In this document: one piece after another, positions 1 to 8,188 of the stretch
Layout of the letters: the number at the start of each line of letters is the position of its first letter
Position numbering within the stretch: position 1 is the stretch's first letter
Assembly: GCA_002793515.1 (NCBI GenBank)
Contig: PFEU01000018.1
Location: 1-32,202 of the forward strand
Origin: Candidatus Uhrbacteria bacterium CG10_big_fil_rev_8_21_14_0_10_48_16
GTDB taxonomy: Bacteria; Patescibacteriota; Patescibacteriia; UBA9934; GWF2-40-263
Length of the DNA stretch: 32,202 nucleotides
Reading direction: 5' to 3'
Position numbers and translations under genes: made by a program
Notes under the pieces: model-generated
The model's database searches: none
What the model was told of the DNA's origin: nothing
The model's input: only the letters and a program-made list of their open reading frames with translations

Positions 1-1367
1 GAGAACTATTCGTCATTGTGGCGAAGGAGTCGGGGTACCTCGAGAAACTCAATCAACTTTCAGAACAAAAGAAGCTCGATAGTTTTAGTTATCTTCAACA
101 GTTTTATCAGCGACTGAAATCGTTTGAGCAACGAAGTGAACATCCTGTTCTTCATGCGTTTCTCTTGGAGTACACCCATGAGAGAGACGCAGGAGAGGAG
201 GGTTCGTTGTCCGTGGATCTTGAATCAGGACCTGATGTTGTTCGCATCATGACGATTCATGCGTCAAAGGGACTTGAGTTCAAACATGTGTTCGTGGTGA
301 ATCTCATCGATCAACGGTTTCCGACGAATGCAAAGAACGATGCCATCCCGTTTCCGGAAGGACTCGGTTTGGAAGAAGCATCTGAAAAAGAAGCACATCT
401 GGAAGAGGAGCGCCGTTTGTTTTATGTCGCCATGACACGCGCCAAGAAGGGGTTATACCTCACTTCTGCAGAGGACTATGGAGGCGCTCGCAAACGCAAA
501 ATTTCACGCTTTCTCCTAGAACTCGGTTTCGATCCTCCTCAGTCACACCCGCAGGAATTCGAGCTCTTTGACGAGGACCTTGGTCCATTAGAAGCATCCT
601 CAGAAACGACGGTGAAGTTCGCCATTCCAAAACAATTTTCATTCACACAGCTTGCGGCGTTTCGCTCCTGTCCATTGCAATATAAGTTTGCGCATATTCT
701 GAAGGTTCCCGTCATGGGGAAGTGGACATTCTCGTATGGGAAGACCATGCACAACACGCTTCAGGAATTCTTTTCCGTGTGGCTTGCGCGTTCAGAAACA
801 TCAGATGCTGTCCCAGTCACTCTCAAGGAACTTGAAGAAATCTATGCTCACTGCTGGCAGGATGATTGGTTTGTGAATGATCGCCAGAGAGAAGAATATC
901 GCTCCCAGGGCTTGGCATCGCTCAAAAACTTCTACAAAAAAACCAAGAAAAACCCACCGAAACCACACTCGATTGAACAGCCATTTACCATCAAATTAGG
1001 CGATGTTGTTTTAAAGGGACGTATTGATCGCATGGATCATTTTGAGGGGGGAGTAGAAATTATTGATTACAAAACAGGAAAACCAAAAACGGCCAAGACC
1101 ATTTCCAAGGAGGATAAGGAGCAACTTCTTTTGTATCAACTCGCTGTTCGTGATGTTCTTGGCTTGAATCCTACGCGCCTCACCTATCACTATCTTGAGG
1201 ACAATAGCCAAGTTTCCTTCCTAGGAACAGGGGAGCAGTTACTTGCGCTTCAGGATTCGATTATCGAACGCGTTCAAGATATTCGCGCATCAAAGTTCGA
1301 TCCAACCCCAGGGTTTCATTGTTCGTTCTGTGATTTTGCAGATATCTGTGAGTTTCGTCAGTCGTAA
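1..1367 (+). CDS. UvrD/PcrA-type helicase fused to PD-(D/E)XK Fe-S nuclease (5' partial)
   Basis: This is the C-terminal part of a superfamily-1 DNA helicase with a RecB/AddB-type nuclease domain, acting in double-strand-break end processing or repair. The frame is open to the left edge (codons begin at base 3), so the GTG near base 18 is internal and the N-terminal motor half lies outside. Visible parts in order: helicase motif V (IHASKGLEF), motif VI (RLFYVAMTRAKKGL), then a nuclease domain with GRIDRMD and the catalytic IIDYKTG. Cysteines in FRSCPL and at the very end (CSFCDFADIC) match the four-Cys iron-sulphur staple of AddB-like nucleases. The family assignment is secure. Whether it is a stand-alone repair helicase-nuclease or part of an AddAB-like complex cannot be judged without the missing half and its upstream neighbours. 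Confidence 0.9.
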   Translation, partial: ELFVIVAKESGYLEKLNQLSEQKKLDSFSYLQQFYQRLKSFEQRSEHPVLHAFLLEYTHERDAGEEGSLSVDLESGPDVVRIMTIHASKGLEFKHVFVVNLIDQRFPTNAKNDAIPFPEGLGLEEASEKEAHLEEERRLFYVAMTRAKKGLYLTSAEDYGGARKRKISRFLLELGFDPPQSHPQEFELFDEDLGPLEASSETTVKFAIPKQFSFTQLAAFRSCPLQYKFAHILKVPVMGKWTFSYGKTMHNTLQEFFSVWLARSETSDAVPVTLKELEEIYAHCWQDDWFVNDRQREEYRSQGLASLKNFYKKTKKNPPKPHSIEQPFTIKLGDVVLKGRIDRMDHFEGGVEIIDYKTGKPKTAKTISKEDKEQLLLYQLAVRDVLGLNPTRLTYHYLEDNSQVSFLGTGEQLLALQDSIIERVQDIRASKFDPTPGFHCSFCDFADICEFRQS

Positions 1368-1384
1368 AGATTATCTGCTATAAT
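1355..1384 (+). promoter_or_regulatory. Promoter of the DUF721-like gene, near-leaderless
   Basis: A perfect TATAAT lies at 1379-1384, with a weak -35 match (TCGTCA, 18-base spacer). The ATG at 1393 is only eight bases past the -10 box, so transcription would start at or next to the start codon. No Shine-Dalgarno sequence can be present. Confidence 0.6.
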
Positions 1385-1392
1385 TGTTTTGT

Positions 1393-1722
1393 ATGTCCAC
1401 GTCGTCTATTCGAGATCTTCTCTCTGGTTCTGCATTTAATCGACCTGGCGTACGTCGATCTATTGCGTCATCTATGGTTGTTGAAGCGGCGAATAGAAAC
1501 ATCCCTGGATATTTAACGGGGATGCTTGTCTACGACGTCGTTGCGATCTCGTTTAAGGATGGCGTTCTCAGGTTGCGTGTAAAAAGTGCTGCCGCCAGAC
1601 ATGGAGTACGAGGAATTGAAAAACAACTTCTTGAAAAACTTCAACAAGAATTTCCTTCTGTTACGTTCGATAAAATTTCCGTTTTTCTCTCAAAAGAACC
1701 TTCTCGCTATGAGCTTCCGTAG
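1393..1722 (+). CDS. DUF721/DciA-like small protein
   Basis: This is a 109-residue protein. Its central block (DVVAISFKDGVLRLRVKSAA, then a helix rich in Leu and Gln, then VTFDKISVFL) has the layout of DUF721, the family of the replicative-helicase loader DciA: a beta-rich 'expression of the protein as a charged surface' followed by a helix and a last strand. The typical N-terminal helices are short. I chose the ATG at 1393 over a TTG three codons upstream because it sits directly downstream of a TATAAT. The 3' end overlaps the next gene by 14 bases, which suggests coupled translation. The family call rests on pattern, not on a search. A role in DNA replication is inference and unsupported by the neighbours, which are envelope genes. 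Confidence 0.5.
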   Translation: MSTSSIRDLLSGSAFNRPGVRRSIASSMVVEAANRNIPGYLTGMLVYDVVAISFKDGVLRLRVKSAAARHGVRGIEKQLLEKLQQEFPSVTFDKISVFLSKEPSRYELP

Positions 1723-2086
1723 CTACCTTATTCTTATGACACTTGGAACGGTCACGGCATGGATTGCTTGGGCTGTGGTGTTGCATGGAGTTGATCCAAC
1801 TCGTTCAGGGGGTTTGGGTTTCCTTCTCTTTTATACGACCCTTACCATGGCTCTCTTTGGGACCATTTCCCTTGCGGGAATGTTAATTCGTTTATGGCGA
1901 TCTAAAGAAGAACTCGCCTCACGAATCGTATTAAGATCATTCCGACAGGGAATTCTCTTTACGGTTTTGTTGTCAGGTTCTCTCATGCTATTTTCCCATG
2001 GATGGTTCAGATGGTGGACCATGTTGTTGGTCATTATCATTCTTGGACTGATCGAATTGACCTTTCTCTCTTCCCGTCACTCCTGA
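1709..2086 (+). CDS. Small multi-pass membrane protein, unknown function
   Basis: This 125-residue protein was not recognised. It has about four hydrophobic segments: near residues 7-27, 36-60, 78-98 and 103-120. A short basic stretch (RLWRSKEELASR) lies between the second and third. The start at 1709 lies inside the end of the preceding gene; a later in-frame ATG at 1736 is possible but would cut into the first helix. A longer upstream reading (from 1586) overlaps the neighbour heavily and is unlikely. It sits just before the mreBCD cluster, from which it is separated by a promoter, so a link to envelope growth is only guilt by association. Confidence 0.6.
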   Translation: MSFRSYLILMTLGTVTAWIAWAVVLHGVDPTRSGGLGFLLFYTTLTMALFGTISLAGMLIRLWRSKEELASRIVLRSFRQGILFTVLLSGSLMLFSHGWFRWWTMLLVIIILGLIELTFLSSRHS

Positions 2087-2111
2087 ACACTAAAACAGTC
2101 CAATAGACGGC

Positions 2112-2141
2112 TTGCTGGGATAGGTGTGAGCCTGGTAGAAT
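2112..2141 (+). promoter_or_regulatory. Extended -10 promoter of mreB
   Basis: TTGCTG at 2112-2117 and TAGAAT at 2136-2141 are separated by 18 bases, with a TG motif one base before the -10. Downstream, the self-complementary GGGTTAACCC (2146-2155) and a pyrimidine/T tract run into the ATG at 2167. No Shine-Dalgarno sequence is seen. Confidence 0.6.
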
Positions 2142-2166
2142 CTAGGGGTTAACCCTCTTCTTTTTT

Positions 2167-3219
2167 ATGTTCAATAAGCTACTTGGAAAGTTTTCAAAGG
2201 ATCTCGGAATCGATTTGGGGACATCGAATACTCTTGTCTATTCGAAGGATGGGGGCATTGTAATAAATGAACCATCAATCGTTGCCATCAATACTCGGAC
2301 AGATCAGATTCTCTCTGTTGGAAAAGATGCAAAAGACATGCTGGGGAAAACCCCCCCTCACATTCTGATCTCTAAACCTCTTTCAAAAGGGGTCATCTCT
2401 GATTTTGAGGTCACAGAAAAAATGTTGAAGTTTTTTATCGACAAGGTTCACGATGAATCATTTACGATTGTCCCTAGGCCAAGTGTCGTGATCGGTGTTC
2501 CATTAGAAACCACAGAAGTGGAACGAAAGGCGATTGAAGATGCTGCCTTGTCTGCGGGAGCCCGTAAGGTGCACCTGGTTGAAAACCCTCTTCTGGCAGC
2601 ACTAGGAGCAAGACTTCCTCTCGCGGAGGCGGTAGGAATGATGGTCGTCGATATCGGTGGAGGAACGACCGAGATCGCGGTCATGTCTTTGGCGGGTGTC
2701 GTGACATGGAAGTCACTAGACATTGCGGGAGAGGAAATGAATAAAAATATTATTCAATACGCACGTGACTCCTTTAATCTTCTTTTGGGTGAGCGCATCG
2801 CCGAACGTTTAAAGATTAGAATTGGAACAGCGATAGAACCAGATGAGCCATTAGAAATCGAAATGCGAGGACGAGACCTCTTATCTGGTCTTCCAAAAGA
2901 AATTATTATCAACGATACGCAGGTTCGAGAGGCAATCCAACGATCTGTCCGAATCATTGTAGAAAATATCAAGGCAACTCTTGAAATCACCCCTCCTGAG
3001 CTCGTGGCTGACATCTATGAACGTGGAATTGTTCTCACTGGCGGAGGAGCCCTCCTTCGTGGAATGGACACCCTCATTTCAAGACAAGCCGCTATCCCTG
3101 TGCGCGTTGCAGACGATCCGCTTACCTGTGTGGTACGAGGTGCCGGTCTTTTACTCGAAGACCCCGTTTTACTTAAGGATATTTCTCTCCCATCAGCAAC
3201 AGAAGGAAGTATTATCTAG
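2167..3219 (+). CDS. mreB: Rod-shape-determining actin homologue MreB
   Basis: MreB forms membrane-associated filaments that direct lateral cell-wall synthesis. The length of 350 residues is normal for the family. Actin-fold ATP-binding motifs are clear: phosphate-1 loop DLGTSNT at residues 16-22, phosphate-2 VVDIGGGTTEIAV around residues 160-172, and the adenosine motif LTGGGALLRGM around residues 290-300. The N-terminal FNKLLGKFSK could be a membrane-binding amphipathic segment. It is followed nine bases later by mreC and then mreD and the PBP2 gene, the classical elongasome order. The ATG at 2167 follows a plausible promoter. Confidence 0.97.
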   Translation: MFNKLLGKFSKDLGIDLGTSNTLVYSKDGGIVINEPSIVAINTRTDQILSVGKDAKDMLGKTPPHILISKPLSKGVISDFEVTEKMLKFFIDKVHDESFTIVPRPSVVIGVPLETTEVERKAIEDAALSAGARKVHLVENPLLAALGARLPLAEAVGMMVVDIGGGTTEIAVMSLAGVVTWKSLDIAGEEMNKNIIQYARDSFNLLLGERIAERLKIRIGTAIEPDEPLEIEMRGRDLLSGLPKEIIINDTQVREAIQRSVRIIVENIKATLEITPPELVADIYERGIVLTGGGALLRGMDTLISRQAAIPVRVADDPLTCVVRGAGLLLEDPVLLKDISLPSATEGSII

Positions 3220-3228
3220 GACGAGCGT

Positions 3229-4038
3229 ATGAAATCATCTCAGAAAGATAAGAAGCGCTCCAGACGCCTCCTCGCTCTATTATCTTTTTTTTTCCTTGCT
3301 GTCTTCTTTTCCTTGCAAGGACTTCTCACATCCATTATCGCCCCCGTTGCCTCTCCGCTCGTTTCATTAGGAACATGGGTGTCAGATGCCGTGTTTTGGT
3401 GGAGAGAAGCAGGAGACATCAGTTCAGAAGAACTCATGGACCTGTATGCTCAGCGTGATGATCTCATGATTGAGAAGGCAGAGTTCGAACGGCTAAAAGA
3501 GGAAAACGCCTACTTGCAAGAGGAACTCAAATTTATCGAACGCACAAATTTTTCGTACATCTCTGCGCGGGTCCTTTCAAAAAGCATTTCTAATTCTGTC
3601 AGTCGACTGGTGATTGATGTCGGATCTGAAGATGGTGCTGTTTTAGGTTCCGCTGTGGTCGTAGGGGAGGGAATCTTCATTGGCAAAATTACTGGGCTAG
3701 GGAAACGTTCTTCAACCATTACCGCCATTACAGACCCAACACATTCAGTAGCAGTGAGCCTTCTCAACAAAAGTCGCACCATCGGAGTCGCAACAGGATC
3801 TGTAGGTGACCTTTTACGCATCGAACTCATTCCGGTTGACGAAACGATCAACGAAAACGACCTTGTGGTGACATCAGGACTTGAATCTCCCATTCCAAGT
3901 GGATTGCTTTTAGGGATTGTAAATACCGTTCAGCAAGATCCTGGCTCTCCATTTCAAGAAGCTATCGTGGAACCTCTTGGTGATATACGTCGAGTTTCCT
4001 CTGTACTCATTCTTATTCCTTCAGATGTGGAATCATGA
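3229..4038 (+). CDS. mreC: Rod-shape-determining protein MreC
   Basis: MreC is the bitopic elongasome scaffold that links MreB to PBP2 outside the membrane. The 269-residue protein starts with a lysine/arginine-rich cytoplasmic tail and one transmembrane helix (about residues 12-38), then a coiled coil (about residues 66-104, ending LQEELKFIE). The two-domain beta region follows, with typical elements such as RLVIDVGSEDGAVLGSAVV and the late VTSGLESPIPSGLLLGIV. AGGA eight bases upstream of the ATG is one of the few Shine-Dalgarno-like sequences in this window. The 3' end overlaps mreD by four bases. Confidence 0.95.
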   Translation: MKSSQKDKKRSRRLLALLSFFFLAVFFSLQGLLTSIIAPVASPLVSLGTWVSDAVFWWREAGDISSEELMDLYAQRDDLMIEKAEFERLKEENAYLQEELKFIERTNFSYISARVLSKSISNSVSRLVIDVGSEDGAVLGSAVVVGEGIFIGKITGLGKRSSTITAITDPTHSVAVSLLNKSRTIGVATGSVGDLLRIELIPVDETINENDLVVTSGLESPIPSGLLLGIVNTVQQDPGSPFQEAIVEPLGDIRRVSSVLILIPSDVES

Positions 4039-4553
4039 TTCGAGCCATCCTCCTGATCTTAGCCCTTATCATCCTCTTCACGGTTCAAGTGAGCTTCATT
4101 CAAGCTCTGCCATTTCCATTTGATCGAATTCCCCTCGTGCTTGTTGTGACGATCTATCTGTATCAATATGAAACTCGCACCGTTGTCTGGTGGTGGTTGA
4201 TCTCTTACGGACTTGTCCTTGATGTCCTCGCCATCTCCTATGCTCCTCTAGAAGTTCTTTCTTATACGATTGTCAGCTTTTCCATGATCCTTCTTGTTCA
4301 GCATATATTTACGAACAAATCTTTTTATGGAGTAACAGCAACAGCTCTGTTAAGTCTTGTTGTATTGTCTATTTCTCAACTAGGGACGTCCGTTCTCTAT
4401 CACCTCAGTGGATCAACCCAGTTGATTTGGAGAAATATTTTGTTCACAAACGTCTGGGCAGGTCTTTTCGCGTGCCTTCTGCTTCTCTTCATTTTTCCAT
4501 CCCTCAAGAAGAGTTGGGGGCACATTGAACGTTTTGTCCTTAATCGAATATAG
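4035..4553 (+). CDS. mreD: Rod-shape-determining membrane protein MreD
   Basis: A 172-residue, very hydrophobic protein with about five transmembrane segments, beginning immediately at the N-terminus (IRAILLILALIILFTVQVSF). Length, hydropathy and position between mreC and the PBP2 gene fit MreD. MreD sequences diverge strongly, so context carries much of the call. It starts in a four-base ATGA overlap with mreC and stops three bases before the next gene. Confidence 0.88.
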   Translation: MIRAILLILALIILFTVQVSFIQALPFPFDRIPLVLVVTIYLYQYETRTVVWWWLISYGLVLDVLAISYAPLEVLSYTIVSFSMILLVQHIFTNKSFYGVTATALLSLVVLSISQLGTSVLYHLSGSTQLIWRNILFTNVWAGLFACLLLLFIFPSLKKSWGHIERFVLNRI

Positions 4554-4556
4554 ACT

Positions 4557-6509
4557 GTGTTTTTTCGGAAGAAACAATCTCCAACACATCTCTTTCACCT
4601 CCAACAAGACGGTCGTCATGGGATTGTCGGATGGGATGGATCAGATTCAGACCTTGAGCAATTTATTGCTTCAGGAGATGGTTCAAGCACTCGCGGAAGG
4701 GGACCTGTGCCTCTCACCACATCGATTCATTACCGACGCGTCAAAATCGGTGTGTTTCTCATTTTTGGAATCACCATGATTTTTGGGGCACGTTCTGCCC
4801 ATTTACAAGTGATCCGTGGGGAACATTATGCACTTTTATCAAATGACAATAAGGAACGGGCAGAACTCATTGTGCCATCACGTGGACTTATTTCTGATCG
4901 ATCCGGTATTCCACTTGCTTGGAATGAACCGGCCTTTGTTCTCACCATGACAAAAGCCGATCTTCCCGAAGGAGATGAACGTGACGTGTTGTTCGAACGA
5001 GTGGCCAGTCTCATTGGGACCCAGCCAACAGATTTAGATCTTCTTCTGTCTCAGTACGCCTCTCGTCCCTATGACCCTATTCCCATTGCAGATGATCTTC
5101 CTTATGAGTCAGCGATTCGTTTAGCTATTGAAGTATCAAACCTTCCTGGATTCTCACTCACCACACGAACAAAACGGATCTACTCCTCATCAGCTCCATC
5201 CCTCTCTCATATTTTAGGATATACAGGTTCATTGAATGACGTGGATTTTAAGAATCATGAGGGAGAGGGATATCGATTAATTGATTCCATTGGAAAGACA
5301 GGCGTTGAACAGGTGCAAGAGACCTTCCTTCGTGGCGTCCCAGGAAGACTCGTGTACGAGGTTGATGCCCTCGGGAATAAACTCTCAATTCTTTCTAAGG
5401 AAGACCCGGTTCTCGGTTCAAACATTACCCTGAGCATTGATGCTGATTTTCAAAAATTCATTGAGCAACAAATGCAAGAGACATTCACACGTGTCGGAGC
5501 CACAAGAGGGTCTGTTGTCGCTCTTGATCCTCAAACAGGAGCCGTGAGAGCCCTCGTCAGTCTTCCGACATATGATGCGAATGAGTTTATTGGGGGAATC
5601 TCATCTGAACGATATGCATCCTTTTTGAACAATACGGATCAACCACTGTTTTTTAAAGCGATCTCTGGAGAATTTGCCTCAGGTTCAACGTTTAAGCCTG
5701 TCGTTTCCTATGCCGCTCTCGCAGAAGGAGTCGTGAGTGAACACACCTCCTTTGTCTCAACAGGTGGCCTTCGCATTGGTCAATGGTTTTTCCCCGATTG
5801 GAAAGCGGGAGGGCATGGTGTCACGGATGCCCGTAAAGCTATTGCGCAATCGGTAAACACCTACTTCTATATTATTGGCGGAGGATTTGATACAGTAACA
5901 GGACTCGGTGTAGAACGCATTTCTGATTATGCCCAACGATTTGGGTTTGGCTCACCCACGGGAATAGATCTCCCGAATGAAGGGGATGGCTTCCTTCCAT
6001 CGAAAGAGTGGAAGGAGGAGGTAAAGGGAGAGCGTTGGTATGTTGGAGACACGTATCATCTTGCGATCGGTCAGGGAGATTTTTTGACCACCCCTTTGCA
6101 GATGGCCGTTGCCACAGCTGTGATTGCTAATGGTGGGTCAAAAGTAACTCCTTACGTCATGGAGCAGGCCGACGGGTTTGCTCAAGAGCTTGTCAGCCAC
6201 CCGGATCCTGTTCCCATTCAAGACCTTGATACGTATGCGCTCACCATCGTCCAACAGGGCATGCGAGAAACTATTACGATTGGAAGTGCCCGTTCGCTCA
6301 GCACGCTCTCAGAAGCTGTGGCGGGGAAGACAGGAACGGCACAGACTCCGGGAGACCGTCCGTATCACTCATGGTTCACAGGATTCGCTCCTTATGAGAA
6401 TCCAAATCTCGTTCTTGTTGTATTGATTGAAGAGGGAGGGGAGAGTAGTGATGCAGCGGTTCCTCTCGCTCGAACAATTTTCGACTGGTGGTTCAATTTC
6501 GGTTTGTAA
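4557..6509 (+). CDS. mrdA: Penicillin-binding protein 2, elongation transpeptidase
   Basis: This class B PBP cross-links peptidoglycan during elongation. It has 650 residues with a GTG start three bases after the mreD stop. Layout: a cytoplasmic tail of about 60 residues, one transmembrane helix (about residues 65-85), a pedestal domain, then the transpeptidase domain. Its active-site motifs are complete: SxxK at S377-K380 (SGSTFKP), SxN at S432-N434 (QSVNTYF) and KTG at 591-593 (AGKTGTAQ). Late in the domain GQGDFLTTPLQMA is typical of PBP2/FtsI proteins. Its place after mreBCD favours PBP2 over the division enzyme FtsI. The partner glycosyltransferase rodA is not adjacent. Confidence 0.94.
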   Translation: MFFRKKQSPTHLFHLQQDGRHGIVGWDGSDSDLEQFIASGDGSSTRGRGPVPLTTSIHYRRVKIGVFLIFGITMIFGARSAHLQVIRGEHYALLSNDNKERAELIVPSRGLISDRSGIPLAWNEPAFVLTMTKADLPEGDERDVLFERVASLIGTQPTDLDLLLSQYASRPYDPIPIADDLPYESAIRLAIEVSNLPGFSLTTRTKRIYSSSAPSLSHILGYTGSLNDVDFKNHEGEGYRLIDSIGKTGVEQVQETFLRGVPGRLVYEVDALGNKLSILSKEDPVLGSNITLSIDADFQKFIEQQMQETFTRVGATRGSVVALDPQTGAVRALVSLPTYDANEFIGGISSERYASFLNNTDQPLFFKAISGEFASGSTFKPVVSYAALAEGVVSEHTSFVSTGGLRIGQWFFPDWKAGGHGVTDARKAIAQSVNTYFYIIGGGFDTVTGLGVERISDYAQRFGFGSPTGIDLPNEGDGFLPSKEWKEEVKGERWYVGDTYHLAIGQGDFLTTPLQMAVATAVIANGGSKVTPYVMEQADGFAQELVSHPDPVPIQDLDTYALTIVQQGMRETITIGSARSLSTLSEAVAGKTGTAQTPGDRPYHSWFTGFAPYENPNLVLVVLIEEGGESSDAAVPLARTIFDWWFNFGL

Positions 6510-6521
6510 TTTCTCTTCCGT

Positions 6522-7616
6522 ATGAGACGCACGCTTCAAATTTTCACTTTTTTTTCACTCCTTGTTTTATCTGCCTCACCAAGCGCATTGTCTGCCCAGG
6601 AGGGATTTGAGGCAGTGGAGGTAGATGCTTCCATTACGTCCATTTCTCTCGATGAGATATTGGAAGGATCTGTTCATCACTACATCTTTGAGGCAGAGGC
6701 CGTTTCGGGAGAGCACTTCGAGGTTGATACCGCAGATTCATTTATTCTTGGTGTTGGGTATCGTTTGGACGTAGGGGATCGGGTGAGTCTTCGACTGATT
6801 CAGTCAGACACGGGTACACAGGTGTACCTCGATGATGTGCATCGAGAAGGAGGGTTGTGGTGGGTGGTGGGGGTGTTTGCGCTCATCACATTGGTCATTG
6901 GACTTGTACGAGGATTCCTCTCACTCATCGGCTTACTTGCAACCGTTGCGATCCTTGTTCTTGGTCTCTTTCCAGCCATTCTCAACGGAACAGATCCTGT
7001 CACCGCTACGGTCATCGCCTCGGCGGTAATCCTCGCGATCAACATGCACTTGTCTCACGGACTAAAGCTCCAGACTTTTTATGCATTTCTGAGCACGCTC
7101 GGAGGATTGGCCTTGGTCATTCTCTTCACAGATATCTTTGTTCCCTTAGCACGTCTCTCAGGTCTCGCATCAGAGGAAGGAGCGCTCCTGTTTTGGGAGC
7201 TTGATCCGGTTCAGCTTCCTGTAGGAATTCTTGCAGCAGGAATCATTCTCGGGGCGGTCGGTGTCCTAGATGATATCGCTATTACGCAAGGTGAAGTGAT
7301 TGATGAACTTCTTCTTGTGAATCCGCACATAACAAGAAAAGAGCTGTTTAAAAAGGGAATGCGACTCGGACGTCACCACATCGCCTCAACGGTAAATACA
7401 CTTATCCTCGTCTATGCAGGAGCTGCTCTCCCTGCGTTTCTGCTATACATGAATCAGGCGGGCGGTTATCAGTCTTTTTTTAACAATGAACTAATTGCGG
7501 AAGAAATTGTACGAACGCTCGCGGGAACCTGTGCTCTGGTCCTTACGGTCCCTTTAAGCACGTGGTTTGCTACGCTCCCTCATAAAGTGATTGACAAAGA
7601 CGCCCGTACGTCGTAG
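6522..7616 (+). CDS. YibE/F-family membrane protein
   Basis: A 364-residue protein with a signal-peptide-like N-terminus (hydrophobic residues 5-22, then SALSAQ), an extracytoplasmic beta-rich domain to about residue 105, and six or seven transmembrane helices. The stretch ILGAVGVLDDIAITQGEVIDEL and the late LALVILVYAG-type helices match the YibE/F family (annotated in other genomes as multitransmembrane proteins of unknown function). It follows the PBP2 gene by 12 bases, so it is probably the last member of the mre operon. Function is unknown; a transport role is often guessed for the family but nothing here shows a substrate. Confidence 0.8.
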   Translation: MRRTLQIFTFFSLLVLSASPSALSAQEGFEAVEVDASITSISLDEILEGSVHHYIFEAEAVSGEHFEVDTADSFILGVGYRLDVGDRVSLRLIQSDTGTQVYLDDVHREGGLWWVVGVFALITLVIGLVRGFLSLIGLLATVAILVLGLFPAILNGTDPVTATVIASAVILAINMHLSHGLKLQTFYAFLSTLGGLALVILFTDIFVPLARLSGLASEEGALLFWELDPVQLPVGILAAGIILGAVGVLDDIAITQGEVIDELLLVNPHITRKELFKKGMRLGRHHIASTVNTLILVYAGAALPAFLLYMNQAGGYQSFFNNELIAEEIVRTLAGTCALVLTVPLSTWFATLPHKVIDKDARTS

Positions 7617-7619
7617 CGT
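7591..7619 (+). promoter_or_regulatory. Possible greA promoter
   Basis: A perfect TTGACA at 7591-7596 lies inside the end of the preceding gene. The best-spaced -10 (TAGCGT at 7614-7619) matches poorly. The same 12 bases starting with TTGACA also occur at the lysS promoter. Weak candidate. Confidence 0.3.
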
Positions 7620-7674
7620 ATATGAACCACTCGAGCGACGTTTCGCACGGGTGTTGATTTTTTACGTAGAACCT

Positions 7675-8130
7675 ATGCCAACATATCTATCCGCCCAAGC
7701 TCTTGAAGACATGAAGAAGGAGCTTGAGTACCGAAAAGAAACGGAACGATGGGAGATCTCGGAAAAGATTCTTCACGCAAAGGAAATGGGAGATCTTTCT
7801 GAAAATTTTGAATACCAGACAGCAAAAGAAGAACAGGCGCTGAACGAAACTCGCATTTTTGATTTGGAAGCCAAGTTACATGATTATGTTCTTGTGCAAG
7901 ATGAAGTGGGAGCCAAACAAATTGGTCTTGGAACAACGTTTCTTGTAGAAACGGAGGGGAAACAAAAAACGTTTTCTCTTGTTGGTTCAAGTGAGGCAAA
8001 TCCAATCGAAGGAAAGATTAGCAACGAATCACCCATCGGAATGGCTTTTTTGGGAGCAAAGCCTGGAGAAGACGTTGAATTTGAAGCCCCATCCGGCTCG
8101 ATCAAATATCGTATAATCAGTCTTTCATAA
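7675..8130 (+). CDS. greA: Transcription elongation factor GreA
   Basis: GreA rescues backtracked RNA polymerase by stimulating transcript cleavage through the secondary channel. The 151 residues fit the family (about 158). The N-terminal coiled coil carries the acidic tip GDLSENFEYQTAKEEQA, containing the Asp and Glu that coordinate the catalytic metal. The C-terminal FKBP-like domain shows ISNESPIGMAFLGAKPGEDVEFEAP. I chose the ATG at 7675 because it begins with the family-typical N-terminus; the open frame extends 84 bases further upstream but into the preceding gene. It stands between the mre cluster and lysS; greA next to lysS is a common bacterial arrangement. Confidence 0.95.
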   Translation: MPTYLSAQALEDMKKELEYRKETERWEISEKILHAKEMGDLSENFEYQTAKEEQALNETRIFDLEAKLHDYVLVQDEVGAKQIGLGTTFLVETEGKQKTFSLVGSSEANPIEGKISNESPIGMAFLGAKPGEDVEFEAPSGSIKYRIISLS

Positions 8131-8132
8131 CT

Positions 8133-8162
8133 TTGACAAAGACGTCTCTTTCAGACTAAAAT
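8133..8162 (+). promoter_or_regulatory. Promoter of lysS
   Basis: TTGACA at 8133-8138 and TAAAAT at 8157-8162 with an 18-base spacer, directly after the greA stop codon. The expected start of transcription is near 8169, inside the hairpin described next. Confidence 0.65.
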
Positions 8163-8188
8163 ACGGCATATTTTGCTGTATTTTTTTT
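8161..8188 (+). terminator. Terminator-like hairpin abutting the lysS start
   Basis: Arms ATACGGCA (8161-8168) and TGCTGTAT (8174-8181) pair over eight positions with one G-U, around a five-base loop, and are followed by seven T residues that end exactly at the lysS ATG. It could terminate greA read-through. Because it overlaps the lysS promoter, a transcript from that promoter would carry only the second arm. Confidence 0.5.

Noticed and set aside
4525-4779. Separate small ORF overlapping the mreD/PBP2 junction
   Set aside because: It lies wholly in another frame of mreD and PBP2 coding sequence, with no motif support.
7591-7674. N-terminal extension of GreA
   Set aside because: The frame is open, but the added residues overlap the preceding gene and are unlike GreA, which begins normally at 7675.
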